Positions 1 to 10,800 are shown, numbered from the stretch's first letter. The stretch: 58,018 nucleotides of DNA from Bizionia sp. (GCA_020631395.1 JAHDHI010000026.1:1-58018); one strand, 5' to 3'. Notes: a model not told the origin generated them from the sequence alone. Program-made: numbers and translations.

Positions 1-265
1 TTGCAAAGATCACAATCTTATCTCAATCCTCCCACAACTTTTGAGAATGATCCTTGATTTTCTCCTTTAATAAGTTTCATATCCATTTTCGAAAACGAAT
101 AAAAAAGATGGCTTACTTGGAAAAACTGGAAGAATTGGAGACCAATGTTTCAAGAAGACCTGGGTATTTATATAGATTCAACGAATCTAAATATACTAAT
201 TCTTTTAAAATGTTTTAATAGCTGTAAGTAGTTGCTTGTAATTGTTATGTGCGATAGAAATTGTT

Positions 266-598
266 TTACCAATATTCGAGCTTTAGACCTTTGATTTTTT
301 TAATGATTATAGGGTTTGATAAGGAGATTAAAATACGTTCAATCTCGTCTATATTCATTTTTTTTATAAAACTTCCTTGTTTTTCAGGAATAGGGATATC
401 TAATGAAATAGACCTGTCTGAATTAAAGATAAATTGAAATACCAAATCGTTGTCATCGATCAATCCGTAAAAATCGCCTTCTCCTCGAAGCGTATGAAGC
501 GCTAAATCTATCATGGTATCTTTATCATATTCAATTGGGGCCTTGGAATCGATATGGTCATTTGTTGTGTAACAGCTATAAAAAACTTTAAACTTCAT
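266..598 (-). CDS. Hypothetical protein, 110 aa
   Basis: A 110-codon leftward reading frame with an ATG start and protein-like composition: an acidic N-terminal half with aromatic residues and a basic, isoleucine-rich C-terminus ending in a tryptophan. No signal peptide, membrane segment or recognisable motif. It is a lone gene; the next gene to the right is also leftward but about 170 bases away. I do not recognise the family. Small cytosolic proteins of this shape can be orphan immunity-type proteins in flavobacteria, but nothing here proves that. Confidence 0.55.
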   Translation of the reverse strand: MKFKVFYSCYTTNDHIDSKAPIEYDKDTMIDLALHTLRGEGDFYGLIDDNDLVFQFIFNSDRSISLDIPIPEKQGSFIKKMNIDEIERILISLSNPIIIKKIKGLKLEYW

Positions 599-768
599 AG
601 ATAATCATTTTAGGCATTGTAAATAAGAGTTATTACGATTCTTATGATTTAAAAACTATGCCATGGGGTTTTATATGTTTTGTAACAAGCTTTTATTGTT
701 TGGAGCATTGCTTTTATGCGTTTTGTTTTCTGGATATCAAATTATGGTCTCATATTCATTATTGCTTT

Positions 769-2004
769 TCATTCCAAGGCACTATAAATGTATTTCCTGA
801 ATTTCCTTCTAATGTCCAACGATTTCAAACCAGCTATTTGCGTCATTATTACAGCAGTAAAACCTTCTTTGGGATCTACAATGAATGATGTTGAATACGA
901 ACCTTCCCAAAAATAGCTTCCTTCGGAATACAATTCATTGTTGCTGCCATTTGCAGTAATTACATTTACACCAAAACCAAACGTATTTCCTTCGCCCAAC
1001 AAGCGATTGTAACCTTTTGGGTATTCTAGAGTATTGATTTGGTTTCGGGTCATTAACTCAATGGTTTTTCTGGAGAGGATTCTAACTCTTTTGTATTTGC
1101 CGTCGTTAAGTAACATTTGGCAGAATTTCAAATAATCTTCGGCTGTGGATATGAGACCACTTCCTCCCATATATACTTTGGTAGGTGTGTTTTCGTCCAA
1201 ATCTTCGGGCTTGTTCAATGGCATTAGACCATTTGTTTTATCCAATTTATACGTTCTTACCAGATTTACTGTCTTGCCTCTATGCGAATTGAAACCAGTA
1301 TTGTACATTTCAAGTGGTTTGAAAATGTGTTCATCGAAATAGGATTCCAAACTCTCTTTGGTCAGTTTTTCGATGAGATAGCCAAGAATGTCTGTAGATG
1401 GCCCATATGTAAACTTTTCACCAGGTAGTGCAGTCAATGGCATTTTACTTAGCTTTTGTATGAATTCCATTAAATCATTGCCTTCAGGGTTGAAAAAATG
1501 TATGTTGTTTTCTTTGTAGAGTTTTGAAATCTTTGGTCCGCCATAGGCATAGCCTGAAGTATGGTTTAGCAACTGTTTGATGGTGACATCAATGTTTGTG
1601 CTTTTAAGGGAATCTGTTTTTCCTTCCTCAAAGTCAAGTACTTTTGCGTTTTTGAATTCTGGCAAATAGTTGGAGATGGGGTCATTTAAATCAAACAACC
1701 CTTTTTCATAGAGTTGCAAGACGGCAACAGTGGTAATTACCTTGGACATGGAAGCTATTTTGAAAAAGTCATTCTTTAGCAAAGTCCTTCTGGTTTCTAC
1801 ATTAGAGTTTCCTCCAACATAGGAGTATAGTGTTTTGTCTTTGTCGGCTATCATTACGATTGCACCTTGCATTTCTCCCTTTTCAACATCAGACTCTATC
1901 CATTTGTTAATTTCAGTAAGACGATTGACATCGAAAGTAGGATTTTGACCTTGTAATTTTAAGAAAGCGAGAAACGCAAGCGTTATTGTAAATAGTGTTT
2001 TCAT
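769..2004 (-). CDS. Secreted serine hydrolase, class C beta-lactamase/DD-peptidase family
   Basis: 411 aa with an N-terminal signal peptide (hydrophobic residues 4-18, cleavage expected near LQGQ). The catalytic SxxK tetrad is SMSK at residues 85-88, and a Tyr-Gly-Pro-Ser motif near residue 200 stands where class C and esterase-type members carry YxN or YxS. Length fits the beta-lactamase (PF00144) fold. It should act in the periplasm or outside the cell as an esterase, peptidase or transpeptidase-like hydrolase; the substrate cannot be told, and true beta-lactamase activity is not implied. It lies just downstream of a leftward AraC-type regulator gene. Confidence 0.85.
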   Translation of the reverse strand: MKTLFTITLAFLAFLKLQGQNPTFDVNRLTEINKWIESDVEKGEMQGAIVMIADKDKTLYSYVGGNSNVETRRTLLKNDFFKIASMSKVITTVAVLQLYEKGLFDLNDPISNYLPEFKNAKVLDFEEGKTDSLKSTNIDVTIKQLLNHTSGYAYGGPKISKLYKENNIHFFNPEGNDLMEFIQKLSKMPLTALPGEKFTYGPSTDILGYLIEKLTKESLESYFDEHIFKPLEMYNTGFNSHRGKTVNLVRTYKLDKTNGLMPLNKPEDLDENTPTKVYMGGSGLISTAEDYLKFCQMLLNDGKYKRVRILSRKTIELMTRNQINTLEYPKGYNRLLGEGNTFGFGVNVITANGSNNELYSEGSYFWEGSYSTSFIVDPKEGFTAVIMTQIAGLKSLDIRRKFRKYIYSALE

Positions 2005-2108
2005 TGTTAACGTGATTTGTTGTTTGTTCTGTTTTTATACAAAACAATGACATGTCACGATAGATGGCGTCAAAACTTATAAACTCTTCTGATGAAATTA
2101 TAAATCGA

Positions 2109-3158
2109 TTACTTTTTCAAAGAATTCCGATAGGCAGAAGGCGTGGCTTTTTCAAATTTTTTAAAAGCAGTGTTGAAAGAAGACAAACTATTGAAGCCAG
2201 AGTCATAGGCTATTGATGAAATGGTAAAGTTCTTTGACTTTTCATCTTTAAATATGTTCTTGGCTTTTTTCACTCTATATAAATTTATAAAATTGTTAAA
2301 GTTCATTTTAGAGAATTCATTGATGCTGGATGATATGATATGCCTGCTATGGCCTGTCAATTCTTCAAGTTTGTTTAATGATAGGTCGGAAGACAAATAG
2401 AGTTCCTCGTTTGCCATCAAGTCAACCAATTGCTTGTAAATAGATGAATTGCCCGTTGTAGAATCAATGGATTTTAAATTTATTTCATTGATTTTCAACT
2501 TGTAGGCCATAAACGAAAGAAGGTATATGCAAATGGAGTACAATATTGGCCCAACTATGTATGGAATGCTATTTTCGAAGATGTTCAAAACATATGATGC
2601 CCATATGGCTGTTATCCCCGTCATAACAAACTTTAACCAAGTTAAAATGGTTTCTTGGGATTTGGTCTTTTCCGTATTTAACAAAGATCGATTGAAGTCG
2701 TAGACCTTTTTAAACACCAAACAAATGTAAAGGGCCAAATGCAAATAGATGCAGATTAGTATGACATACGCCCAATGTTTCCCATTCTCTATGAACCATT
2801 GTTCAGACAAGTAGGGGCTTGCGGTTAAAATGAAAAGAAAAGGAATGGCTTGCAGGTAATGGGGCTTGGTTAATTTGAAGCCAGGAGTAATCATGGATCT
2901 TACATACCAATGCAATGTTGGGCCAATCATTAACAAGGTGGACAACCCCAAAAAGATGAATAAAAACTCTAGCTCGCTGTTAAATTGGAAAATTATTGAT
3001 TTTCCAATTCTAAAAGCCATGAGAATCAATATGACAGCTAAGAGTTTGTCTGTCAATGTTCTCTTGTTTTTTAGTAAACCGATGTAAACGGATAGCGTCA
3101 ACCCGTGGATTAACCCGGCCGCGCAAATAATAATCAATAAAATGTCTATGGTTTGCAT
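2109..3158 (-). CDS. Membrane-bound AraC-family transcriptional regulator
   Basis: 349 aa. About 220 N-terminal residues form a series of hydrophobic helices (six or seven membrane segments), and the last 105 residues form a two-HTH AraC domain, including the diagnostic second helix region around SSFNTAFKKFEKATPSAYR. This architecture is common in Bacteroidota. The DNA-binding domain would face the cytoplasm and the membrane part may sense a signal. The serine hydrolase gene lies about 100 bases downstream on the same strand and is the obvious candidate target; this is inferred from position. Confidence 0.85.
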   Translation of the reverse strand: MQTIDILLIIICAAGLIHGLTLSVYIGLLKNKRTLTDKLLAVILILMAFRIGKSIIFQFNSELEFLFIFLGLSTLLMIGPTLHWYVRSMITPGFKLTKPHYLQAIPFLFILTASPYLSEQWFIENGKHWAYVILICIYLHLALYICLVFKKVYDFNRSLLNTEKTKSQETILTWLKFVMTGITAIWASYVLNIFENSIPYIVGPILYSICIYLLSFMAYKLKINEINLKSIDSTTGNSSIYKQLVDLMANEELYLSSDLSLNKLEELTGHSRHIISSSINEFSKMNFNNFINLYRVKKAKNIFKDEKSKNFTISSIAYDSGFNSLSSFNTAFKKFEKATPSAYRNSLKK

Positions 3159-3348
3159 AAGAATGGTTCAAGTATACCATTTAAACGATTCTATTGAAGA
3201 ATTGTAACATATATGGATAACAATTTGCCAAGGAGCTAATTAATGCTGACGAAATCATAAATCAATTAGAGTAAATGATAAACATTTGAGATATTCATTA
3301 TCAATAGTTATTTATTTGTTTATCATTAACAGCATAAGTATTTTAAAA

Positions 3349-4113
3349 ATGAATTTAAGTCTTATAAATCCAAAACATTATTTAACAGAGTTCAAGAAGT
3401 TTTTGAACTATCTGAAACAACCTGTTCCTATAAACTCTCAAACAGGGACAACATATCAAAAAATACGAGGAACATGGACTATTTTTGTAATCAAGACATT
3501 GTTGACCATTGCAATAGGTGTACTTGTAACATTAATATATGATCCAGTAAATAAAACTGCCGTAAGGTGGAATGAGGAGTTTTCAACATTGACGATATTC
3601 TTTTTAAGTATCATAATACTTCCACTATTTGAAGAAATAGCCTTTAGGCTTTCTCTTAGATTCAAACCACTGTATTTGTCATTGACTCTTGGAACCCTTA
3701 GCTACTATTTTATGAGTAAAGCCATATGTCATACAAGTTTAAGCAATGTCGATCATCATTTTACAGCTCGTCTCTTAGTAGCTGCAGGCGTTATTGTTGT
3801 TTCATATCCAATATTGTATCAACAAAAAATAAAGAATGTATTAGAAGTGTTTTGGGAGATGAACTTTAAATGGATATTCTATTTTTTCTGTTTTGCCTTT
3901 GCTTGGATGCATATCTTTAACTACGGTATAACTTTAAAGCATTTGTTGTTGTTGCCAATAATTACATTGTCCAAATTGATATCTGCCATGACGTATGGAT
4001 ACATTAGAATGCATTATGGTTTTATCTACTCCTTGGGTTTGCATATGTTTTGGAACAGCATTGGGTTTGTTGTAAGCTTGTTTCCCACTATTGTCGACGA
4101 TTTAATTTTTTAA
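3349..4113 (+). CDS. CPBP-family intramembrane metalloprotease
   Basis: 254 aa, multi-pass membrane protein. Motif 1 is Phe-Glu-Glu-x-x-x-Phe-Arg (EExxxR type), followed by a conserved His in MHIFNYG and a C-terminal HMFWNS (HxxxN type). Together these are the metal-binding glutamates and histidines of the CAAX/CPBP (Abi) protease family. I chose the ATG at 3349; the same frame extends upstream to a TTG at 3286, but that stretch is not typical of the family. Bacterial members are linked to membrane proteolysis, bacteriocin self-immunity and prenyl-protein processing; the role here is unknown. Confidence 0.8.
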   Translation: MNLSLINPKHYLTEFKKFLNYLKQPVPINSQTGTTYQKIRGTWTIFVIKTLLTIAIGVLVTLIYDPVNKTAVRWNEEFSTLTIFFLSIIILPLFEEIAFRLSLRFKPLYLSLTLGTLSYYFMSKAICHTSLSNVDHHFTARLLVAAGVIVVSYPILYQQKIKNVLEVFWEMNFKWIFYFFCFAFAWMHIFNYGITLKHLLLLPIITLSKLISAMTYGYIRMHYGFIYSLGLHMFWNSIGFVVSLFPTIVDDLIF

Positions 4114-4128
4114 AACTGTCAACCCCTT

Positions 4129-4488
4129 ATGAACATCAAAGAAGCATTTAAACAAGTGAGGGACTGTTTTTCTCCCAAAATAATAGGAGAAATAAACGAC
4201 GTCTACGTAAAAATCGTTAGAATAAATGGAGATGAAGTACCTTGGCACAAGCATGAGCGGGAAGATGAGTTTTTCTATGTAATTGAAGGAAACTTGTTGT
4301 TCGAAATGGAAGACAAGAAGAGTTTTACAATGAACGAAGGTGATTTTTTTGTTGTAAAGAGAGGAATTGTGCACAGAGTTTCTTCAACCGAAGAATGTAA
4401 AGTACTGCTTGTCGAAAACAAAATGACTTTGCATACTGGAAATGTTAAAACAGAAATAACAAAAACCATTGAAGAGCAGTTAACTTAG
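4129..4488 (+). CDS. Cupin-domain protein
   Basis: 119 aa single-domain cupin. Motif 1 is present (PWHKHEREDEFFYVIEG) with the two histidines and glutamate that normally bind a metal, and motif 2 is present (GDFFVVKRGIVHRV) with the last metal-ligand histidine. Length is normal for a stand-alone cupin. It starts 15 bases after the CPBP gene on the same strand, so the two may be co-transcribed. The family ranges from isomerases to sugar or metabolite-binding proteins; the substrate cannot be assigned. Confidence 0.85.
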   Translation: MNIKEAFKQVRDCFSPKIIGEINDVYVKIVRINGDEVPWHKHEREDEFFYVIEGNLLFEMEDKKSFTMNEGDFFVVKRGIVHRVSSTEECKVLLVENKMTLHTGNVKTEITKTIEEQLT

Positions 4489-4644
4489 TTCATAATCAGG
4501 TATGAGAAATTTACACTTGAAATGATGGTGGAAAATGTAAGTTCGTTAATGGAGGATAATATAGATACGTATTCTTGCAAAAGGCCAAAAAATGAAATAT
4601 ACTAGCTGTAGGTTTTCATCTAGCGATATAATGATTGACATACA

Positions 4645-4971
4645 ATGAGTACATACATAAGAAAAACCCCGATAAAGAGTGATTGTTCCATAGAAAAGAC
4701 ATTGCACGTGATTTCCGGTAAATGGAAGCCAGCAATTTTAAGTGAGCTCTTACGAGCTGAAACTATACGGTTGAAAGACATTCAAAAAGAACTTCCGGAA
4801 GCTTCAAAAAGAGTGTTGACGAAGCAATTGAATGAAATGATTGAAGACAATCTCATAGAGAAGGAGGATTTCAATGAATACCCCAAAAGAACAGAATATT
4901 CAATTAGCCCTTTGGGAGCAAGGCTTTCTTCTGTGTTTTCATCGCTTACGGAATTTGGTGATCTATTGTAA
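4645..4971 (+). CDS. HxlR-family transcriptional regulator
   Basis: 108 aa winged helix-turn-helix of the HxlR/MarR-like type. It has the family N-terminus Cys-Ser-Ile-Glu-Lys-Thr-Leu followed by GKWKPAILSELL, the recognition region EASKRVLTKQL and the wing FNEYPKRTEYSIS. The early cysteine (residue 14) is at the position used for redox or electrophile sensing in some relatives. It precedes the DUF2271 membrane protein gene and may regulate it, which is inference from adjacency only. Confidence 0.88.
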   Translation: MSTYIRKTPIKSDCSIEKTLHVISGKWKPAILSELLRAETIRLKDIQKELPEASKRVLTKQLNEMIEDNLIEKEDFNEYPKRTEYSISPLGARLSSVFSSLTEFGDLL

Positions 4972-5112
4972 TGCTTACTTGGTTTTTACTGCACTTGGAG
5001 GTTGTAATAGATTTTTTAAAGCATAAACCGGGTTAAAGCAATAGGGATAAATTTGCCCCTTATTGCAACAAATAAAAGCCCATTATACCTTTGTCCAAAA
5101 CAAATTCATATT

Positions 5113-6141
5113 ATGGACAGGCGCTTATTGGGAAACATTCTGATCATTGTGGTGTTAATACTTTCCGGCTCAGGAATATTCATATATTTCAAGCCTTTCG
5201 AAAAAAACATTGCTTCACTACATACTTTTTTTGCATTGCTATTTGTCATTGCAATGGTATTTCACATCATAAACAATAAACTGCCATTAAAAAACTACAT
5301 AACGGGAAAACGGCAAAAAAAACTTAAAAAATGGCAAGCACCCTTGATATTTTCGGCAATCCTGTTGATGGCATTTGGTTTGTATTTGGAAACTCCCATT
5401 CTCAGTGCCATATATTCCATTGGAAATGAAATGAGAAGCAAACAAATGGGAAAAACCGAGGAAACATACGATTATCAGGTCATAGAGATGGATAAAACTT
5501 TAGGAAAACATAAATTGAGTGTTGAATTGAAGAAAGGAAAGGCTTTTAAATATCCATTGTTTGCAATATGGCTAGAAGATTCAATAGGGAACTATTTGGA
5601 GACCTTGTATGTGTCGAGGGTAATGTCGTCTAGCACGTTTGATTATGGCAAAAAAGTAGAAGGCAAATGGGAACCAGCCTTGGTGAGAAGGCCGGAAGCA
5701 CTTCCATATTGGTCTCATAAGCGAGGAAAGGTAGCAACAGACGGTCTTTTTGTTCCTTTAAATGGAGCTCCAGATCTAGATGCTGTTTCCGGAGCCACGC
5801 CTACGGGTAGTTTTGTCATGAAATCAAAGATCGATTTGGACGAAAATAGAAAATACAAAATATTGGTGGAGTTGAATCAATCTTATGATTGGAATGGATA
5901 TTATGCGAAAGATAGCTATCCCAATGATGAAATATACTCTGGGTCTGGTCAGGTAGGTCAACCATCATTGATCTATGCGGTAGAAATAGAAAAAGGGGAT
6001 GATGAAACCGTCACTCATGAAATCATGGATTTGATTGGACATGGGCATCATTCAGGTAAAAATGGAAAACTGTACACAGATGTGTCCAACATTACCAGTG
6101 CCAAAAACATTGCAGATAGAATTATATTGACATTGGAATGA
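5113..6141 (+). CDS. Membrane-anchored DUF2271-like protein
   Basis: 342 aa from the ATG at 5113 (the frame also opens at a TTG at 5053). Three hydrophobic segments in the first 100 residues are followed by a soluble, probably periplasmic domain of about 220 residues with the stretch Asp-Ala-Val-Ser-Gly-Ala-Thr and the phrase YPLFAIWLEDSIGNY, as in DUF2271 periplasmic proteins. That domain is often found near PepSY or FMN-linked electron-transfer proteins, so a role in membrane redox or iron metabolism is possible but unproven. Confidence 0.6.
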   Translation: MDRRLLGNILIIVVLILSGSGIFIYFKPFEKNIASLHTFFALLFVIAMVFHIINNKLPLKNYITGKRQKKLKKWQAPLIFSAILLMAFGLYLETPILSAIYSIGNEMRSKQMGKTEETYDYQVIEMDKTLGKHKLSVELKKGKAFKYPLFAIWLEDSIGNYLETLYVSRVMSSSTFDYGKKVEGKWEPALVRRPEALPYWSHKRGKVATDGLFVPLNGAPDLDAVSGATPTGSFVMKSKIDLDENRKYKILVELNQSYDWNGYYAKDSYPNDEIYSGSGQVGQPSLIYAVEIEKGDDETVTHEIMDLIGHGHHSGKNGKLYTDVSNITSAKNIADRIILTLE

Positions 6142-6216
6142 TGCCTAACTCAATTTCTTTATGGCAACGTGCGAAATCTAATAGTGATGGCCAAATCCGT
6201 TAACTAACAAAAATGA

Positions 6217-6248
6217 CCATTAACAAAAAAACACTTTTTTGTTAATGG
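6217..6248. terminator. Perfect 14-bp hairpin, probable terminator
   Basis: Arms CCATTAACAAAAAA and TTTTTTGTTAATGG are separated by ACAC. It lies between the stop of the rightward DUF2271 gene and the stop of the leftward regulator gene, so it is well placed as a two-way terminator. The run of Ts is inside the stem rather than after it. Confidence 0.5.
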
Positions 6249-6359
6249 CTATGCTGCTACGTTTCGATTTTAAATTCTCACAAGAGTTCATGCTCAAAAT
6301 TGAAAGCAAGAATGATGAAGAGAAGATGAAAAAGGAGGGTCGCCCGTTTAATGTGAGGT

Positions 6360-7664
6360 CTACTTGTATTGAAACTTTAACAGATAGTCTTTTAAATCCA
6401 TATTTTCCGATAAGTCCATTTTTTTCTTTATTCTATATCTTGAAGCTTGCACGGACCTTGCATCGATATGTAGGATGTTTGCAATTTCCTTGGTTTGCAT
6501 ATGTAATTTTATGAAGATGCAATGTCTTAGCTCGATTTCGGATAAAGTCGGGTGAAATTCGATGAGTTTATCATAAAAACCAGTATATACGGCATTGAAA
6601 TGCTTTTTTAAATTTTCCCAATCGTCATTGTGATCCAAATTGTGTTTTATGTTGTTGATGGTGGACTTTACTTCTTTTTTTATTGATGTGGCATCTCCTT
6701 TTATGCTTTTTTCTAAATCTCTCTTTAATTCTTTTAAGTAGTGTTTGTCATTAAGAGAGTTCATTGAAATGCTCATCATCTCTAAATCTTTGTTGTTGTT
6801 AATTTCCTTGAAGTTGGAAATGTCCCTTAGTAATTTGTCTTCTTTGGTTTTGAAACTTTTAAATAGGCGGTATGCATAAGCTATTCCTATGAGCAATAAA
6901 ATGAGTAATAAGAACAAAACTATTTTGATATTGCTTTTTGAATGCTCCAATGCTTCTAATTTCGATTTGTTTTTATCTAATTCTTGCTTGTGTTTAAGCT
7001 CTTTTATTTTAAAGTCCAAACTTAGGTTTTTCATTGAGCGTTCCTTTAACAAAAGAGGAAGCATTTCATGATTGTTGTCTCCAATGAGTTCCAGACTAAA
7101 AATGCAATCTTCAGAATTAGACGAGCCTTGATGTATGGATGCGGCTATGGTGTTCAATCCTGTAATGAAATCATCCGGAGCCAATACGATTGTGTGTACA
7201 TATTCTTCGGCTTCTCCAGAAATGATGAGGCTGGTTGCCTTTGTATTGTTGGTGATTTCCTTGTCGGGCATGTCTATTCTGGTAATTTCCTTGCCGTTGA
7301 GGTAGAGTACGATACCATCATCTTTGTGAATGTTAATCTTGTATACAATGTACTCGAATGGATTGTCTATTCTAAATGTCTTTTTAAAGTATTTGACGAT
7401 GTCCTTCTTTAGTGAGTCTTTGCCAAAACTTATCGAGGTGGTGACAAAGCTATCTCCATAACCCAAAGGGGAGATGCCTGTTTTCCATTTGCTTGTGTTG
7501 TTATTGAGTTTTTCCCATCCAATGGGAGGTGCTTTCTGGTCATCATAATACTGCCATTCATCACCTTGGGAGATGATTTTGGTTTGAGCACGCAAAGTGT
7601 TAAAAATAGTTAGAGAAAATAACACTAACAAGACGACTGTTTTTGTTCGAGGAAGAGAGATCAT
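6360..7664 (-). CDS. Membrane-anchored regulator: extracytoplasmic jelly-roll, TM helix, coiled coil, C-terminal HTH
   Basis: 434 aa. A signal peptide (residues 1-27) is followed by a beta-rich domain (about 30-200) with landmarks LGYGDS, YFKKTF, DDGIVLYLNGKE and AASIHQGS. These match the jelly-roll module often attached to secreted phosphatases and metallophosphatases. A single membrane helix near residues 245-265, a coiled coil, and a LuxR-like HTH at the C-terminus (EIELRHCIFIKLHMQTKEIA) follow. The protein would bind something outside the inner membrane and DNA inside. It is divergent from the SusC/SusD pair, which it probably controls. Confidence 0.65.
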   Translation of the reverse strand: MISLPRTKTVVLLVLFSLTIFNTLRAQTKIISQGDEWQYYDDQKAPPIGWEKLNNNTSKWKTGISPLGYGDSFVTTSISFGKDSLKKDIVKYFKKTFRIDNPFEYIVYKINIHKDDGIVLYLNGKEITRIDMPDKEITNNTKATSLIISGEAEEYVHTIVLAPDDFITGLNTIAASIHQGSSNSEDCIFSLELIGDNNHEMLPLLLKERSMKNLSLDFKIKELKHKQELDKNKSKLEALEHSKSNIKIVLFLLLILLLIGIAYAYRLFKSFKTKEDKLLRDISNFKEINNNKDLEMMSISMNSLNDKHYLKELKRDLEKSIKGDATSIKKEVKSTINNIKHNLDHNDDWENLKKHFNAVYTGFYDKLIEFHPTLSEIELRHCIFIKLHMQTKEIANILHIDARSVQASRYRIKKKMDLSENMDLKDYLLKFQYK

Positions 7665-7744
7665 TAAAAGGGAAAAAAGGGTGTTAAATTAATTAATGTT
7701 TAAGTACTTTTTTTGATGAAAAATGTGGTCGTCGTTAGTGGGTG

Positions 7745-7752
7745 CAAATATA
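7745..7752 (-). promoter_or_regulatory. Bacteroidota -7 element for the membrane regulator
   Basis: On the minus strand this reads TATATTTG, a match to TAnnTTTG, about 80 bases upstream of the regulator's start codon. No clear -33 TTG was found. Confidence 0.35.
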
Positions 7753-7830
7753 GTAGTTTTATATGTTAAAATAGTATATGAATAGTAGATAAATTGTAGC
7801 AGAAAATGCACTCAATAGTATCTGTCGATA

Positions 7831-7838
7831 TAAATTTG
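7831..7838 (+). promoter_or_regulatory. Bacteroidota -7 element for the SusC/SusD operon
   Basis: TAAATTTG matches TAnnTTTG and lies 27 bases before the SusC start codon. A -33 TTG at the usual distance is not evident, so the promoter may need an activator, which would fit the divergent regulator. Confidence 0.45.
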
Positions 7839-7864
7839 CCTCTAATTAATTTAAAAATAAATCA

Positions 7865-10800
7865 ATGAAAAATCAATTACATTTAATCACTTCCTTGTGT
7901 TTTATGTTTGTAGTACAACTATGTTTGGCTCAAAAGGAAATTAGTGGAAACGTTTCTGATAGCTCTGGGCATTTGCCAGGTGTCAATGTTATTATAAAGG
8001 GCACATCCAATGGGACACAGACAGATTTTGATGGAAACTATTCTATTACTGGAGACATTGGAGATGTCATTTCATTTAGCTATGTAGGTAAAGTAACGCA
8101 AGAGCTTACCATAGGTTACTCGTCTACGATAAACGTAATCTTTGAAGATGACAATCAATTGGAAGAAGTCATAGTTATTGCCTATGGTACATCCAAGAAA
8201 GATGCCTTTACTGGTTCTGCGACACAAATAAAGGCGGAGGACATCTCAAAGCGATCTGTAACCAATGTTATCTCAGTATTGGATGGCGCCTCGGCGGGTG
8301 TAAAGTTAACTCCTGCAAATGGACAACCAGGATCCAGTCCAACAATTCGCATTAGGGGAATAGGTTCTGTCAATGCATCAAGTAATCCATTGATTATAGT
8401 GGACGGAGTAGAATTTGTTGGTAATTTCTCCAGTTTAAATCCAAACGACATAGAAAAGCTAACGGTTTTGAAAGATGCAGCTTCTACGTCGTTATATGGA
8501 AGTAGAGCAGCCAATGGCGTAATTTTAATTACAACCAAAAAAGGAAAGAGTGGAGAAGAAGTATTTACTTTGGATGTTAGCCAAGGTATAAATTCCAGAT
8601 CCATTCCCGAGTATGAAAGGGTAAATGCAGAAGAATACTATCCGTTGATGTGGGAGGCGTTGAGAAATGGATTCTCCATTTCAGGAACAACACCTCAAAA
8701 TGACGCAAACCAAATGGCAAGCAATCAAATATTCGGCAACTTGTTGACGAACCCCTTCAATGTTCCCAATACGGAGATTGTAACTACGAATGGGCAATTG
8801 AATCCTGATGCCGAGCTATTGTACCCAGAAGACTTAAATTGGCAAACCCCCTTGCTTAGAGGAGCTACAAGATCCAATGTTAATTTTTCATATAGTGGAG
8901 GTAGTGAAAAAACAAATTTTTATTCGTCCCTTAGTTACCTTAAAGACGAAGGTTATATCATAAGATCCAATTTTGAAAGGATAACAGGAAGAATAAATGT
9001 GAATTCAAAGTTTAACGATTGGTTGAAAACAGGATTGAACGTATCCGCAACGACATCGACATCCAACAACGCAGCCGATGGTAGCAGTGTAGGGTTGGCA
9101 AATCCGTTTAGAACGACAAGATTGATCGCTCCAATATATCCTGTGTATTTGCACAACCCAATAACAGGAGCCTATTTGTTGGATGAGAGCGGAAACAGAC
9201 AGTTTGATTTGGGAGAAAATAGAGTTGGGAGTAGTAGTGGGAGACACATAATACAAGAAACACTATTGAACAAGGATAAGAACAAAACAACGTCTTTAAA
9301 TGCCCGTACCTATGCGGAAGCTACATTTTTAAAGGATTTTACCTTTACATTCAATGCAGCATTGGACAAACGTTTTTTCAACAATACGATATTTGACAAC
9401 ACAATTGTAGGAGATGGCGCTACAGATGGAAGAGGAGGTAGAGATGTGATAGTAAATACGACCACCAATTACAATCAATTGTTAAAGTACAATAGAGATT
9501 TTGGAAATCATAGCTTAGGTGTTTTGTTGGGACATGAAAACTTCCATACAGAAAGGAACTTCTTAACAGGGTTTAGATCAGGCCTGGTAGCGGATGGCAA
9601 TGATGAACTTATTAATTTCACGACAACTTTGGATTTGGATTCTAACACGCGAAACCTTACAAGAGAAGGCTATTTTAGCAATGTGACTTATGATTTTAAC
9701 GACAAGTACTACTTGTCTGGATCCTATAGAAGAGACGGATCTTCCAGATTTGCCAAAGATTCCAGATGGGGACAGTTCTATTCTGTAGGTGCTTCATGGA
9801 GAATGGACAGGGAAAGTTTCATTCAAAAGATAAACTGGATCAATACGTTAAAGTTAAGAGGGTCTTATGGAGAAGTTGGTAATGACGATTTAGGAAGTTT
9901 TTACATCAGTCAAGCATTGTTTGGATTAGGGTTCAACAATCAAACCGAAGGAGGTATCTTGTTTTCAGCAATAGGGAATAAAGATTTAACTTGGGAAACC
10001 AACGTGCAATCAGACATTGCATTGGAATTTGGGCTTTTTAATGATAGAGTATCCGGTACTGTGGAATATTACAATAGAAAATCCAAAGATTTGTTGTTTG
10101 AAGTGCCTTTGCCTGTTTCTTCAGGGGTAGATGATTTTCCTGACAATATTGGAGATATGACCAATAAAGGGTTGGAAGTAGATTTGAATATAAAGATTGT
10201 AGACAATGATGATTTCAAATGGAGGTTTAATATCAATGCAGCTACCTTGAAGAATGAAATCACAAAACTTCCCCAAGAGGAGATCATCAATGGTTCTAAA
10301 AAATTAGTGGTAGGAGGTGATATTTTTGCCTATTGGCTAAGAGATTGGTATGGAGTCGATCCGAAAGACGGTTCTGGCTTGTACATTTTAGATCTTGAAA
10401 AAGGAGAAGTGGGTGATGCAGATGTAAGAACAACAGATGATGGAACAGTTGTTACGACAAATCAAAACAAGGCGAAATTTGATTTTGTTGGTACAGCCAC
10501 ACCAGATCTTTTCGGGGCGTTCTCCAGTGATTTGACTTACAAGGGTATTGAACTAGGATTTACCTTTACCTATCAATTGGGAGGAGAAACCTACGACACC
10601 AATTATAGTGCTTTGATGCATTCGGGAGACTATGGAGTAGCTTTGAGCAGAGACATTTTGAACCGTTGGCAAAAACCAGGAGATGTTACAGATGTACCAA
10701 GATTGGACGACAACCAAGTGGCTGCCTTTGGAGCGGGATCAGATAGATGGTTGGTCAAATCAGACTACCTAGCATTGAGGACTCTTCGTTTGGGATACAA

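Noticed and set aside
108-218. 36-codon rightward frame near the window start
   Set aside because: Very short, no promoter or homologue evident and no neighbours in an operon with it.
8182-8604. 140-codon leftward frame inside SusC and similar long frames opposite to thioredoxin reductase, the portal and the tape measure
   Set aside because: They are opposite-strand shadows of clear, long protein families and have no own promoter or recognisable protein features.
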